Source of the DNA: Eriocheir sinensis
Taxonomy: Eukaryota > Arthropoda > Malacostraca > Decapoda > Varunidae
Assembly (NCBI RefSeq): GCF_024679095.1
Contig: NW_026111669.1
Location: 180,001 to 244,000 of the forward strand
Length of the DNA: 64,000 bases
Reading direction: 5' to 3'
In this document: in pieces, positions 20,995-32,869 of the stretch
How positions within the stretch are numbered: position 1 is the first letter of the stretch
Layout of the letters: the number at the start of each line of letters is the position of its first letter
Program-made: the position numbers and the translations under genes
Notes under the pieces: model-generated
The model's database searches: none
The model's input: only the letters and a program-made list of their open reading frames with translations
Told to the model about the DNA's origin: nothing

Positions 20995-21560
20995 TGTCAA
21001 TCTATATCTACCCCTGTCCTTCCCCTACCACCCCTACTAACCTTCCTTGTCCACTATACCTGTTTATTTCAACCTTGTCTACCCCTGCCAGAGTTATCCA
21101 CCCCTATGTTCCCCTGACTGCCCTTCCCGTGTCAGTTCACCCCTGCCACTCCTTGCCAAACCTGCCTAAGCTAGCCTACCCCTGCCCGTCCCCTTCTGCA
21201 CCTTCATGGTTAATATACCTGTCTAAAACTCACCTGGTCGCCCACTTACCAAGCTCTTCATCTCTCCTTTGTGTTCCCTTCCTTGCTTGCCCCTGCCACA
21301 ACAGCTCACCCCTAACCACTCCATCCCCTGCCAAACCTGTTTAAACTTGCCTACCCCTGTTTGAACCCTGCCATACACACCTACCTACCTACCCTACCCT
21401 ACACACCCCATACCTGTTTACCCCTTCCGATATGCCTTTACCTAACCCTGCCTGCTCCCTGCCAATGACACCTACACCTGCCATACACACCATACCTACC
21501 TTCCATACATACCTACATACCTAATCATTTCTACCCTGCCTCTCTCTCTCTTACCCTGCC
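20995..21560. repeat. Degenerate CTACCCCTGCC-type satellite
   Basis: Phrases such as CTACCCCTGCC, CACCCCTGCCA and GCCAAACCTGCC recur irregularly every 25-45 bp. Similar phrases occur left of the CR1 element (15640-15712), so the element probably inserted into this array. Confidence 0.6.
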
Positions 21561-21754
21561 GCCCTGCCACGCCTGCAAATGGATGTCGAGGGAAGGAAGC
21601 GAAAAAGAGGAATGGCAAGAGAGAGAGAAGAACCAGTGAGAAGGAATGAGGGAGAGAGGGGAGTAAGGAAGAGAGGGATGGAGAGAAATAATGAAGGAAG
21701 AGATAGAAGGAGACAGGTAAAGGTAAAGAAACTATAAAAAAGAGTAAGAAGTAC
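21561..21754. repeat. G/A-rich low-complexity DNA
   Basis: Irregular GAGAGG/GGAA sequence. Nothing else seen. Confidence 0.6.
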
Positions 21755-21920
21755 GCCGCCGGGGGATGCGAGTGGAGACGGGGATTATATAAGCACTTAG
21801 CGTCGCCGGGGAGGGAAAAAAGGCAGCCAGCAAGAAAACATTATCACGAACTACCAGACGCTGCTTATCACGGCGCGGCGCCCCGACCCGCCGCGTCAGC
21901 CCGAGCGAGGGAGACGGGCT
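21755..21920 (+). promoter_or_regulatory. Possible TATA-type core promoter in a CpG-rich island
   Basis: TATATAAG at 21786-21793 lies in a short CpG-rich unique island (21755-21920) flanked by purine repeats. A start site would be expected about 30 bp downstream, near 21816-21822. TTATCAC (GATA-like) occurs at about 21841 and 21865. No downstream ORF supports it, so this is a weak call. Confidence 0.25.
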
Positions 21921-23285
21921 GGAAGATCAGGACGGAGGGAGGAGGAGAGAGGAAGGGAGGGATGAAGCGAGGGAGTGTAAGGGGAAGGGAGGGAAGAAGG
22001 GAGGGTTCGAGGGAGGAAGGGAGGGATAGATACAGGGAGGTAAGAAAAAGAGGGGGAGAATTAAGGAAAGAGGAAAGGAGGGAGAGGGAGAAGGAGAGAG
22101 TGAAGGAAGAAGGGAAATAATGGAGGGAGGGAAGGAGGGAAGAGAGTGAGGGAGGAAAGGAGGGAGGGAGGGAAGAAGGGAGGGATGGAGGGAGGAAGCA
22201 AGGGTAGGAGAGGGGAGAAAGGGAGGAAGGGAGGGATAGATACAGGGAAGTAAGAAAAAGAAGGGGAGAAGTAAGGAGAGAGGGAAGGAGGGAGAAGGGA
22301 GAGATGAAGCGAGGGAGTGTAAGGGGAAGGGAGGGAAGAAGGGAGGATTCGAGGGAGGAAGCAAGGGAAGGAGAGGGGAGAAAGGAAGGGAGGGAGGGAT
22401 ACAGGGAGATAAGAAAAAGAGAGGGAAAAGAAAGGAGAGAGGGAAGGAGGGAGAGGGAGAAGAAGGGAGGGAAGGAAGAAGGGAAAGAATGAAGGGAGGA
22501 AAGGAGAGGTAGAATGCATGAAGGAAGAAGTAAGGGGAAGACAGGGTGAGAGGGATGGAAGGAAGGCGTTGGAGGGAGAAATGGGAGGAGCGAGAGTGGT
22601 AGATAAGGAAGAGCAATGAAGGGAGGAAGACAGGGAGAGGCAAGGAATGGGAGAGGAAGTTAGGTGAGGGGGAGAGGATCAGGGAGGAAAACAGAGAGTA
22701 GCACAGACAAGGGAAAGGGAAAAAGGAGGAAAGGAAGACGGGGAGAATGGTAAGGAAGAAGAGAGGGAGAGGTGAAGGGAAGGAGGATCAGAGAGAAAAA
22801 CAGGGAGAGTGGCGAGGAAACATGGAAACGCATGGAAACGCAGGCAACAGAAAGCCTATTGGCTCATTACGAATCATTGAGAAACGGGAGAGAAAGAAAC
22901 AGCGCGGCATGATTGGGGATGTTGGAAGAGGGAGGAAAAGAGGCATTAGGAGAGTTAGAGAGATATGTCATGAGGGAGTGAGGAAGAAGGGAAGGAGGAA
23001 ACAGGGATGCGCGGGAGAAGATAGGAAGGGAGCAAGAAGGGAGAACATGTACGGAGACAGAGGGAACAGGGAGAAAAGACAGGATGGTGATAGGGAGAGA
23101 GAATGACTCTTTAGGGTGATGGGAGGAAGTGAAAAGGAAGGAGTTAGGTAAAAAGTGTGAAGGGAGGGAGAGAGGAAGGACAGGAAGGAGGAAAAGAACT
23201 GCACAGGAGAGCAATGGTGAACGTGATAAGGGCTGAAAGAGGAACGTTGAAGGGGAGGAAGAGAACGGAACAGCAGAGAAGGAAG
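21921..23285. repeat. Purine-rich DNA with 160-210-bp repeats
   Basis: GATACAGGGA followed by TAAGAAAAAGA recurs near 22029, 22239 and 22398 (210 and 159 bp apart), with related flanks. 22500-23285 is less regular GGGAGA-rich sequence. The long - strand Ser/Pro/Leu ORFs are bias artefacts. Confidence 0.65.
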
Positions 23286-23289
23286 GGTC

Positions 23290-23389
23290 TTGGTGGCTCA
23301 GCGGGTAGGAAATGGTAGGAATGGTAGGAATGGTAGGAATGGGCACAGACGAAAGGGTGACAGAGAGGCACACAGAAGCTTACATAAGG

Positions 23390-23442
<53 letters not shown>
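23290..23442. repeat. A-box-like fragment, 9-bp repeat and (AC)n
   Basis: TGGCTCAGCGG at 23294-23304 matches the tRNA/SINE A box, but no B box follows. It runs into AATGGTAGG repeated about four times (23308-23342) and (AC)n at 23391-23442. Probably a SINE head remnant. Confidence 0.4.
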
Positions 23443-23446
<4 letters not shown>

Positions 23447-23652
23447 CACACAAGAGAAGAACACAGCACAAAATCATCTAGCAATCAGTATGAATAGCCA
23501 TTTAAGAACTTAGTGAAAAAATAAAAAGAAATTCTATTCATAAGGATTCGAAAGAGAGTTCTAACCTTACTTCCCGTCGCTAGGATAGTGTCTGGAGCGT
23601 TAAACTTTGTAAAACGAGAACTGCCGAACAGGATTTACTGAACCACCGTGGG

Positions 23653-23655
<3 letters not shown>

Positions 23656-23696
<41 letters not shown>

Positions 23697-23762
23697 AATT
23701 TGAGCTGAATCAGATTTGCAAATATATGAAATAAGTTTCTTCTCTCTCTCTCTCTCTCTCTC
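23656..23762. repeat. Opposed (GA)n and (CT)n tracts
   Basis: (GA)n at 23656-23694 and (CT)n at 23741-23762 with a 46-bp unique spacer. The two can pair as an inverted repeat. Confidence 0.9.
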
Positions 23763-23830
23763 ACCGTGATATTTGTTTATTTCTCATTAGTTTTCTCATG
23801 AAGATAATTTTTTGTGATTACTGAAGTGAT

Positions 23831-23922
23831 TATACCATTTTAACCCCTGCCGACCCCTTTTCATCCCCTGTCCGTCCCCATATCACACATTGCAAACCAT
23901 ACTATATAATTCTAACTATTGG
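23831..23922 (+). repeat. Dispersed C-rich repeat, copy 2
   Basis: Aligns with 15621-15712, sharing ACCCCTGCC, ATCCCCTGTCCGTCCC-like and CACA.TTGCAAACC-like segments. It lies in AT-rich surroundings, so it is an interspersed copy and not part of a local array. Confidence 0.55.
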
Positions 23923-23929
23923 GAAAAGT

Positions 23930-24677
<748 letters not shown>

Positions 24678-24861
24678 TGGAAGGATGGAGGGGAAGAAGG
24701 ATGAAAACGCGAAGAGCAAAAAAAAAAAAAGGAAAATCACGTCTTGCATTCTCGACCTAAAAGAAAAAAAGAAAAGAAAAAGAAAAGAATAAAAGAACAA
24801 GCAAACAAACAAACAAACAAACACTGAGATTCACCCACAAACCACCACGGCCAGTAAACCA

Positions 24862-24864
<3 letters not shown>

Positions 24865-24956
<92 letters not shown>
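24865..24956. repeat. (GT)n microsatellite, ~46 units
   Basis: Uninterrupted GT dinucleotides. Confidence 0.98.
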
Positions 24957-24957
<1 letters not shown>

Positions 24958-25019
24958 GCCTCGTCTCTCCCTTTCCAATCCTTTGTTTTTTCTTTCCTTG
25001 CCTCGCCGGATAATTGCTT

Positions 25020-25030
25020 TCTCCTTCCAC

Positions 25031-25065
<35 letters not shown>

Positions 25066-25790
25066 CTCTCATAGTAAGCTGCATTGCCCTCTCCACCTGG
25101 CAAGTACCACCACCTCCTCCTCCTCCTCCTCGTCCTCTTCCTCCTCCTCCTTCTCCTAACGTCAAGTGGTCACAACAGGCTATCTATCACTCTTCTTTCC
25201 CTCCCCTCATCCTCTTCTCCAGTTTCCCCTTCCTCCTCCTTCTCCTCCTCCTCCTCCTCCTCCTCCTCTCGGTGCTTCCTCATTCCCCTTCCCCTTCCTG
25301 TCTTTTAATTTTCCCACACTTCGCCGTCAATCATTCACTTTCATCTCTCTCTCTCTCTCTCTCTTATCTCCCTTTCTTCATGGTCTCGTTTTCCTCCCTC
25401 GCTCTTTCATCCTTGCTTCCTTAATTCGTATAATCTTCGCCCTTATTCTTTGCCTCCTCTCCCCTTCCTCAATTAACTCGTTCTTATCCTCCTCTTCTTC
25501 CTCTTCCTCTTCCTCTCGCTGCTTCTTGCTAACTACTTATCGTGTCTCTTCTCCGCTCCCTTCTTCCTCCCTTTCATCCTCTTATCTCCTCTCTTCCTTC
25601 TTCGTCTTCGTCTTCTGGCCACATTTTTTTTCTGCTTTTCTCTTCCTCGCTCCCTCTTCCTCTTCCTTCCCTTCCTCCCTTTCATCTTCTTATCTGCTCT
25701 CTTCCCTCTTCGTCGTCTTCTTCGTCTTCGTCTCCTGCTTCCCGGTCGCCTCTTTCTCTTCCTTGGCTTCCCTTTTTTCTTCCTTCACAA
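25020..25790. repeat. CCT-rich pyrimidine DNA with a ~105-bp duplication
   Basis: (CCT)n patches at about 25035-25070, 25110-25157 and 25230-25268. A block with CTCCCTTTCAT(C)CTTCTTATCT then TCGTCTTCGTC recurs near 25568 and 25674. No gene. Confidence 0.75.
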
Positions 25791-25791
25791 G

Positions 25792-25835
25792 CTCGCGTGG
25801 TTTCCGAAAGGCGTCCTAATGATCAATTGAGGCAG
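25792..25835 (+). CDS. Candidate 44-bp micro-exon (unidentified)
   Basis: It is flanked by a strong acceptor (TTTTTTCTTCCTTCACAAG, ending at 25791) and a good donor (GAGGCAG|GTGAGG). The open frame reads ARVVSERRPNDQLRQ across the acceptor codon. The segment is unique while both flanks are pyrimidine-rich. No partner exon can be assigned. Confidence 0.15.
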
Positions 25836-25879
25836 GTGAGGCGGGTCTTGCTTCTCACAAACATCTATTTTCGTTTTTT

Positions 25880-26165
25880 TTTTTTAGTTGTTTTCCTTTC
25901 CTTCTTCTTTCCCTCCCTTAACATTTTTTCCTCCCTCTTTTTCCTTCCCTCTCTCCCTTTCCCTTTCCTTCCCTCCTTTTTCCTTTCCGTTTCCATGTTG
26001 CTTTTTGTCCCTTCCCTTCCCTTCTCTTCCCTTGTTTTCCTTTCCTTCTTCTTTCCCCCCTTAACGTTTTTTCCTTTCCCTCTTTTTCCCTCCCTCTCTC
26101 CCTTTCCCTTTCCTTCCCTCCTTTTTTGCTCTCCTTTTTCCTTCCCTCCCTACACGTTTTTCTCC
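25880..26165. repeat. 144-bp pyrimidine-rich tandem duplication
   Basis: TTTTCCTTTCCTTCTTCTTT occurs at 25891 and about 26035, followed in both by AACRTTTTTTCC and the same C/T pattern. Confidence 0.75.
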
Positions 26166-26182
26166 CTACGTATTGTTTATGT

Positions 26183-26351
26183 GACAACAACAACAACAAC
26201 AACAACAACAAGGAACAGCATTATCATCATCATCAGCAGCAGCAGCAGCAACAATATAAAAACCAAGAAACAAAAGAATCAGGAACAGCAACAGTAAAGC
26301 AAAAAAAGACAGCAAATATATTTATCCACTTAGCATGATAATCACTTCAAA

Positions 26352-26400
<49 letters not shown>

Positions 26401-26462
26401 AAACGGATGGCACCAACAGCACGTATACTCCTCTTCCTCCTCCTCCTCCTCCTCCTCCTCCT
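26183..26462. repeat. (CAA)n, (ATC/AGC)n, (AC)n and (CCT)n patches
   Basis: CAA units at 26185-26212, ATC then AGC units at 26220-26250, (AC)n at 26354-26398 and CCT units at 26430-26462. A-rich unique spacers lie between. Confidence 0.85.
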
Positions 26463-26840
26463 CTTCAGCTCCTCCTCCACCCGTGCCACTCAGCCCGTCC
26501 CCCTCCCCCCTCCCCCCCAAGGCCTACCTCTCAACCCTCCACGCTCCCTCTCACGCGAGTATAAACAAACTCTCAACACAAGGGAGATTTACTCTCACAG
26601 GTGGGGGAAGAGACAAGGAGGGGAGAGGGGAAGGGGGGCACCTCACCTGAATCCCACCTGGTCCTCGTTCACGCTCGCCCTGAAGAGGAAGGAATAGGAG
26701 GAGGAGGAGGCAGAGGAGGAGGATGTCTGTCAAGGTCACGTTAAGGACACGAGCGTAACAGATCAACAAACCGATGCTAAGTAAAGGATGCGAGGTCAGG
26801 CAGCAGGATGGAGACGCGGATTCTTCCTCTTCCCTTCCCT
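26463..26840. other. Mostly unique stretch
   Basis: Mixed composition with GGGAGA and GAGGAG patches and two CACCTG hexamers near 26642-26660. No supported gene. Confidence 0.4.
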
Positions 26841-27035
26841 TCCCTGCTTGATGTGTTCCTGTTTTCCCTTCCCTTCCCTGCTTGATGTGTTCCTGTTTTC
26901 CCTTCCCTTGCCTGCTTAACGTGTTCCTCTTCTCTTCCCTTCCCTGCTTGACGTGTTCCTGTTTTCCCTTCCCTTCCCTGCTTGATGTGTTCCTGTTTCC
27001 CCTTCCCTTGCCTGCTTGATGTGTTCCTCTTCTCT
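26841..27035. repeat. 34-bp tandem repeat, ~5.5 copies
   Basis: GCTTGATGTGTTCCTGTTTT begins at 26846, 26880 and every ~34 bp after, followed by CCCTTCCCTTCCCT. Confidence 0.9.
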
Positions 27036-27154
27036 TTCAGTCCATTCATTTTTTCCTTTCCTCTTCATTTCGTTTTCCTTAATTCTTGTTCCTTTCATCC
27101 CTTTCCCTTTTATCTTCTTGTTTTTTTCCTTTCTTATCCTTCCCTTCCATTCAT

Positions 27155-27875
27155 AGCTTGATCTTCCCTTCCCTTCCCTTCCCTTCCCTTCCCTTCCCAG
27201 CCCTTCCCTTCCCTTCCCTTCCCTTCCCGTCCATTCCCTTCCCTTCCCTTCCCAGCCCTTCCCTTCCCTTCCCTTCCCTTCCCTTCCCTTCCTTTCCTTC
27301 CCCTTCCCTTCCCTTCCTTCCATTCCTTCCATTCCTTCTCTTCCCTTCCTTCCTTCCCTTCCCAGCCCTTCCTTCCCTTCCTTCCCTTCCTTCCTTCCCT
27401 TCCCTTCCCTTCCCAGCCCTTCCCTTCCTTCCTTCCCTTCCTTCCTTCCTTCCCTTCCTTCCCTTCCCCTTCCTTCCCTTCCTTCCTTCCCTTCCTTCCT
27501 TCCATTCCCTTCCTTCCCTTCAGCCCTTCCCTTCCTTCCCTTCCATTCCCTTCCTTCCTTCCCAGCCCTTCCTTCCTTCTTCCTTCCCTTCCCTTCCTTC
27601 CATTCCCTTCCTTCCTTCCCAGCCCTTCCCTTCCCTTCCCTTCCCTTCCCTTCCCTTCCATTCCCTTCCATTCCCTTCCCTTCCCTTCCCTTCCCTTCCA
27701 TTCCATTCCATTCCCTTCCCTTCCCTTCCCTTCCCTTCCCTTCCCTTCCATTCCCTTCCATTCCCTTCTCTTCCCTTCCCTTCCCTTCCATTCCATTCCC
27801 TTCCCTTCCCTTCCCTTCTCTTCCCTTCCCTTCCCTTCCCTTCCCAGCCCTTCCCTTCTCTTTCCTTCCCTTCCT
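27155..27875. repeat. (TTCCC)n pentanucleotide array, ~720 bp
   Basis: TTCCC units with CCATT, TTCC and CCAGCC variants. Because the period is five, all frames stay open on both strands (Phe/Pro/Ser/Leu on +, Gly/Arg/Glu/Lys on -), giving ORFs up to 303 codons that are not genes. Confidence 0.97.
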
Positions 27876-28102
27876 TCCTGCACCTCCGCGGTCGACCCGG
27901 AGAGGAGAATCGTTTCGTCAAAAACCGTAATTGCTCTTTGGTTTCTGTCTTGCCTTTACCTGATAATTTACCTGAGATTCTACTTGCAATTACCTGAGTC
28001 TGATTGTTTCCTCATTGTTCTTCATCCTCATTATTATTATTATCAGTTATTACCATTTTTCTTTTTCTTTTTTGATTTCTTTTTCTGTTTCTTCTTTTTT
28101 CA

Positions 28103-28141
<39 letters not shown>

Positions 28142-28200
28142 GTTACTTTACCATATCCTTTCACCCCTCTACCTCCCTACCCTCTCTCCCCCGTTCACCC
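27876..28200. other. Unique stretch and (CTA)n
   Basis: 27890-28010 is unique and has three TTACCTGA-type repeats. (CTA)n lies at 28100-28140. Confidence 0.6.
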
Positions 28201-28395
28201 ACATAACAGCACAGTACAGCGGGACCTTTTTCTCCCGCTTCCTGGTGAGGGTCTCCGCGCCGCCCTCGCCTCGTCACCTGGTCCGGGCAAGGTGCGCCGC
28301 GTGTGTGTCTGATGCGGCCGTAAACAGAGGGTGGGTCCGCCCGGAGACAGCCTGGCCCTTGTGGCGTGTAGCGGGCAGGGTGCGATGGTTGACTT
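28201..28395. other. Unique CpG-rich island
   Basis: A GC-rich unique stretch between C/T-rich DNA. Open on both strands (+ through 28195-28410, - 28195-28413), with a donor-like CCTG|GTGAGG at 28242-28249. Strand and coding status are undecidable; it could be a conserved exon or a regulatory island. Confidence 0.2.
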
Positions 28396-28479
28396 CCTTA
28401 TTTGATCCTCCACTACTTTCCCTCATCCATTTCTTCCTCTTTCCTTCCTCCATTCCATTCCTTTGCTCTGTTTTACTTC

Positions 28480-28830
28480 CTTTTACTTCCTTCCCTCATC
28501 TCTTTCTTCCTCTTTCCTTCCTTCATGCCCTTCCTTCTCTCTGTTTCATTCCCTCCCATTATCCCGACTGCCTTCCCTCATCCCCTTCCTTCTCTGTTTC
28601 CTTCCCCAATCCCCTTCCTTCCCACTGTTTCACTCCCTCCCATTATCCCGACTACCTGCCCTCATCCCCTTCCTTCTCTATTTCCTATTCCCTATTCCCT
28701 TCCTTCCCACTGTTTCACTCCCTCCCATTATCCCAACTGCCTTCCCTCATCCCCTTCCTTCTCTATTTCCTTCCCCAATCCCCTTCCTTCCCTGTCTCAC
28801 TCCCTTCCATTATCCCCACTACTTCGCCTT
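28480..28830. repeat. ~84-bp pyrimidine-rich tandem repeat, ~4 copies
   Basis: CATTATCCCGACTRCC begins at 28557, 28641, 28726 and 28808 (84, 85, 82 bp). Confidence 0.88.
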
Positions 28831-29800
28831 CTCCCGTCCCTCTGTTCCATTCCTTTATTCCCTCCCTTCCTTCCGTTTCCTACCTTCATTCCTCTTTTTT
28901 CCCTCTCTTTCTTTACTCCTTCATCCCCTACCTTTCCTATCTTTCCTTCCCGCTTTCTCTTCCTTCATACGCTTCCTCCTCTGTCTTTCCTTCCCTCTAT
29001 CTCTTCCTTCCCCCTGTTTCCTTCCCTTTCTTCCTTCTCTCATTCTTTTTTCCTTCCGTCTCTTGCATTCCCTAATCCCTTCTCTCCCTTTCCCCCGTTA
29101 TTGTTTTGGTTAAGTTCCCCCAGCTTCCTCGTGTCTATACTTTCTGAGGGTGTGCTGACGGCTAACCTCCCTACCTCTCTCTTCTTCTCCCTTCTTACCT
29201 CCCTACCTTTCTCTTCTTCCTCTTTTCCTCCTACCTTTCCCTTCTGATCCCCCTCCTCTACCCTCCCTCCATTCTTTTTCTCCCCTTGTTTCATTAAGTT
29301 TTTTTCCTGTTCTTCCTCTCCCTTCGTGTTTACAAATGGGAGTGTTGTGTGAGACCTTACCTCCCTCCCTCCTCTTTTCCTCCTTGCCTTCCCTTCTTTT
29401 TTCCCTCCTTCCCTTCCCTCCTTTTTTTCCCTTCTTCCCTTCCTTCCCTTACTGTGTTGCATTTTGTTCGTTGTACCGCAGTAAGTATGAAGCAAATAAG
29501 AACTAACAAATCCTTCCCCTTTTCCCATCCTTTCCTTTCGCCTTTTCACTAATCTCTGTTAACATAAGAATCTCTCCTCCCCTCCTTCTCTCTCTTTCAT
29601 TCTCTTCTGTTCGTCTTTCCTTCCCTCAACTCCTTTCTTTCCCCTTCCTTCCCTCTTTTTACTTCCGTCATTTTCTTTCATCCCTCTCCTTCCTTTGTTC
29701 ATTCCTATTCATTCTCATTTTCTTCCCTCATTCCCTTTCTTTTCCTTCATTCCCTCCCTTCATTCCCTCTCCTCTGTTCCTCCCAATCTCTCGTATTTAC
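28831..29800. repeat. Pyrimidine-rich low-complexity DNA
   Basis: CTTCC/CCCTT-rich sequence with only short local duplications (for example CCTCCCTACCT near 29168 and 29199). The three long + ORFs (up to 363 codons) starting near 28000 are artefacts. Confidence 0.65.
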
Positions 29801-30400
29801 AGCATCCGCGAGGAAAAAATGGATAATGCAGTTGATTGTTCTGTTTATGACGCCGGAAATATAAACTCGCGTTCCTATCTCTCCCTGTGACTGCATGGTG
29901 GAGGTGTTGTCTGTTGTGGTGGTGAGGCTGCCTGGAGGGGGACAAAAAACGTCTGCCGGGACAAAAGGAATGCGCGGGGGAGGGAGCCCGAAACAGAACC
30001 GTGAATGATGGAACTACACGAAAATGACATCGGTAACAACAACGAAAATAGATACACAATAAAAGGTTGCAATGAACATGAAAATAAAAATGAATCAACA
30101 ACTTCGGCTATCATAAAACTGTCATAAAACAATCACATTTATCACAAAACGAAAATAAATGTGACATAAACAACAGCAACAACCTCGTAAATAAGAGAAA
30201 CTGCACACACAAAAAATATAGGGAATGGAATAGTAGGATAACGAAAACCACAACAACAAACCACCACCACCACCACCACCACCAGCACCACAACAACAAC
30301 AACAACAAAAACAACAACATCGCCCTCGTCAATAAGAGAAACCCGCCTCCATCAATCACGCCACACCGGAAACACCGACTGTGCAAAAATCCACGCGAGA
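29801..30400. other. Unique AT-rich stretch with CAA/CCA patches
   Basis: Mixed composition, with CCA units at about 30260-30285 and CAA units at 30290-30320. Short - strand ORFs (29760-30132) have no recognisable domain. No gene is called. Confidence 0.4.
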
Positions 30401-30402
30401 AA

Positions 30403-30505
<103 letters not shown>

Positions 30506-30579
30506 GTTTTGGCAGCGCACGGGTCAAGGCTTGGCTGGGTACGGTGTGTTCCAGGCGGGGACGATCTGGGCCCGCCACT

Positions 30580-31250
30580 CACACACAACCGTAGCACACA
30601 CACCCGCAGGAGGAAGGTGCCAGGAAGAGGAGAAAAAAGAAAGCAGTAAAGAGACGCCCGCAGCACAGGGACCCACAAGAGGAGAATATGGAGAATAGAG
30701 AAAGAAGAGAACGATGAAGAAACAAGACTCTCAGTAGTAACACAGACCTACGAGAGAAAAGAAATGTCAGGAGGAGTAGGAAAAGAAAGCAACAAAGAGA
30801 TAAGAAAAACAACCGTAGCACAGAGACCCACAAGAGGAAAATATCAGAAAGGAAAAAAAATAAAAGTACGGTGCAGTGTCAGGAGTAGGAAAAGAAAGCA
30901 ACAAAGAGATAAGACACACAACCGTAACACAGAGACCCACAAGAGGAAAATATCAGGAAGAAAATAAAAGTACGGTGAAGAGGCAAAACACCCAACAGGA
31001 ACACAGACCCACGGTAGAAAATCTGTGTTAGGAAGAAAGTAGAGAAAGTAAAGAAAGATACAACCGTAACACAGAGACTCACAGAGGGAAAGTATCAGGA
31101 CGAGCAAATGAAGAAAACACGATAAAGAAGAAGAAACGACCGCAAAATACAGAAGTAATACACAGGTCCAAGAAAAGTGTCAAAAAGAGAAAGAAAAACA
31201 GCGGTAAAGAGACAAGATACACAGACGCAACACATACCTAGTGGAGAAGA
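30580..31250. repeat. Degenerate tandem repeat built on ~35-bp units
   Basis: AACCGTARCACAGAGAC recurs at 30811, 30920 and 31062 (109 and 142 bp, about 3 and 4 x 36). GACCCACAAGAGGA and AGGAAGAA blocks recur between them. Diverged but clear. Confidence 0.7.
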
Positions 31251-31259
31251 GAATCAGAG

Positions 31260-31779
31260 AGAAGAGAAGGAAAAACGATAAAGATAGATTAGGGAAATGG
31301 ACGAATAAGAGAGGTAAGGGTAAACGTGCAGTATGGAAGGTTTATAGAGCAAAAAATAAGCTGAGATAAGGGTTCAAAAGATCAACGTTAAGTAGTTTTG
31401 TTGGTCGAGTAGCACTAAGCTGTCCATTGCCTCAGTTGGGTAAAGGTAAATTTGGGTGCTCGCTCAAATACTCTCTTTAAACGTCGCTTATCCACTGAAT
31501 GTCAAAGTAGATAAGGACAAGAGGCCAATTGCGTTACTGTACCAGGTCCAGGTTTACTAGGCAAGTTGGCCCCGCCCCAGACCTCCGCGCGACCAGCAGA
31601 GATAAATTCACCGTCGGAACAACAGCATTCAAAGGCACCGTGAAAGGGATATGATGAAAAGTTAATGTTATCTATTTTTTCTTCACTCTTATTATTATTT
31701 CAACAGTAACAATGCTATGCGCCGTGAAAAATGAAGAAAGGGTTAATCTTGCAATTTTATACACACGCACAAATCCTAA

Positions 31780-31780
<1 letters not shown>
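31260..31780. other. Unique stretch
   Basis: About 500 bp of mixed unique DNA. I see no ORF, promoter or repeat that I can support. Confidence 0.5.

Positions 31781-31824
<44 letters not shown>
31781..31824. repeat. (AC)n microsatellite
   Basis: About 22 AC units. Confidence 0.97.
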
Positions 31825-31825
<1 letters not shown>

Positions 31826-32170
31826 AAGAATGCAACATATATAAAAACTCTTTCCCCACTCAATAGTATTCTTTCTTTCCCCATGAGCGAGTGAGTCATC
31901 ATAGCGTAACAGTGAAAGAGAAATAACATGATCTATTTTTTAACCGTGACCACAAAAAACTTTAAATTGACGCTCCGTGACATGCAGGCCATTCACGAGA
32001 GTCGGCTTCCTTTCAACACACATTAGCAAGCAATCTGTCTGCCATTTGGACCTTAATTCCCCGTCTAATAGGGACAGAAAATGAAAAGCGGTTCTCATCA
32101 CTAGTTTTTCGTCCTTCCCGTTACAACAAGGGAAAATAACAGGAAAATTACATAACGGGAAAATTGGGTA
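31825..32170. other. Unique stretch
   Basis: Mixed composition. Nothing supportable seen. Confidence 0.5.
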
Positions 32171-32720
32171 GATGTAGTGTGTTCCTGAGTGTTACTAGGT
32201 GTTTTGTGTGTTACGGTGTGTTCCTTAGTGTTGCTTGAATGTGTTGATATGTGTTCCCTAAATACGATGCTTGAGTTTTTTTGTGTGTGTTTCTGTATGT
32301 GTGTGTGTGTGTCCATGTGTTACTTAAGTGCTTTCTGTGTGTGTTCCTGTGGCGCTTGAGTGTTTCTGTGTGTGCCTGTATGTTTAGTGTTTTCTGAGTG
32401 AGTTACCGTGTGTTCTTTGAGTGTGTTTCTGTGTGTGTATTCATGTGTTATACAAGTGCTTTCTGTGTGTTCCTGTACGCTTAGTGTTTTCTGAGTGAGT
32501 TACCGTGTGTTCCTTGAGTGTGTTTCTGTGTGCTCCATTGTTTTCTGTGACTGTGTGTTCCTGTTTTGCTTGAGTGTGTGTATCTGTTCCTGTGTTTATC
32601 TTGACAGTATTTAAGTTTTCCTTTGCTTTACTTAATGTTTTTGTGTGTGTTCCTGTGTGTTATTTGAGTGTGTTTCTGTGTGTGTCTATGAGATGGTTGA
32701 TTGTATATGTGCTTTTATTT
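32171..32720. repeat. GTGTGTTCCTGTG-type cryptic repeat
   Basis: Phrases of GTGTTCCTGTGTG, CTTGAGTGTGTTTCTGTGTG and TTTTCTGAGTGAGTTACC recur every 30-70 bp with much drift. One pair (TTTTCTGAGTGAGTTACCG) lies near 32389 and 32488. Confidence 0.6.
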
Positions 32721-32810
32721 GTAAGTTTTTTCTGGTTTGGCATTTGATTTTCTTTCATCTATGCATCGCTGAACACGTCGGCTTCCGGGGTTTTGTCTGT
32801 CTGTGTAGCT

Positions 32811-32811
<1 letters not shown>

Positions 32812-32842
<31 letters not shown>
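32812..32842. repeat. (GT)n microsatellite
   Basis: About 15 GT units. Confidence 0.95.
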
Positions 32843-32846
<4 letters not shown>

Positions 32847-32869
32847 GTTACTCCCTCAGCCGGGGCAGG

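Noticed and set aside
27155..27875. Telomeric or subtelomeric repeat
   Set aside because: The unit is TTCCC, not the arthropod TTAGG, and it is internal to the window.
27086..27997. 303-codon + ORF and 291-codon - ORF
   Set aside because: Both come from the (TTCCC)n array, whose units lack stops in all frames.
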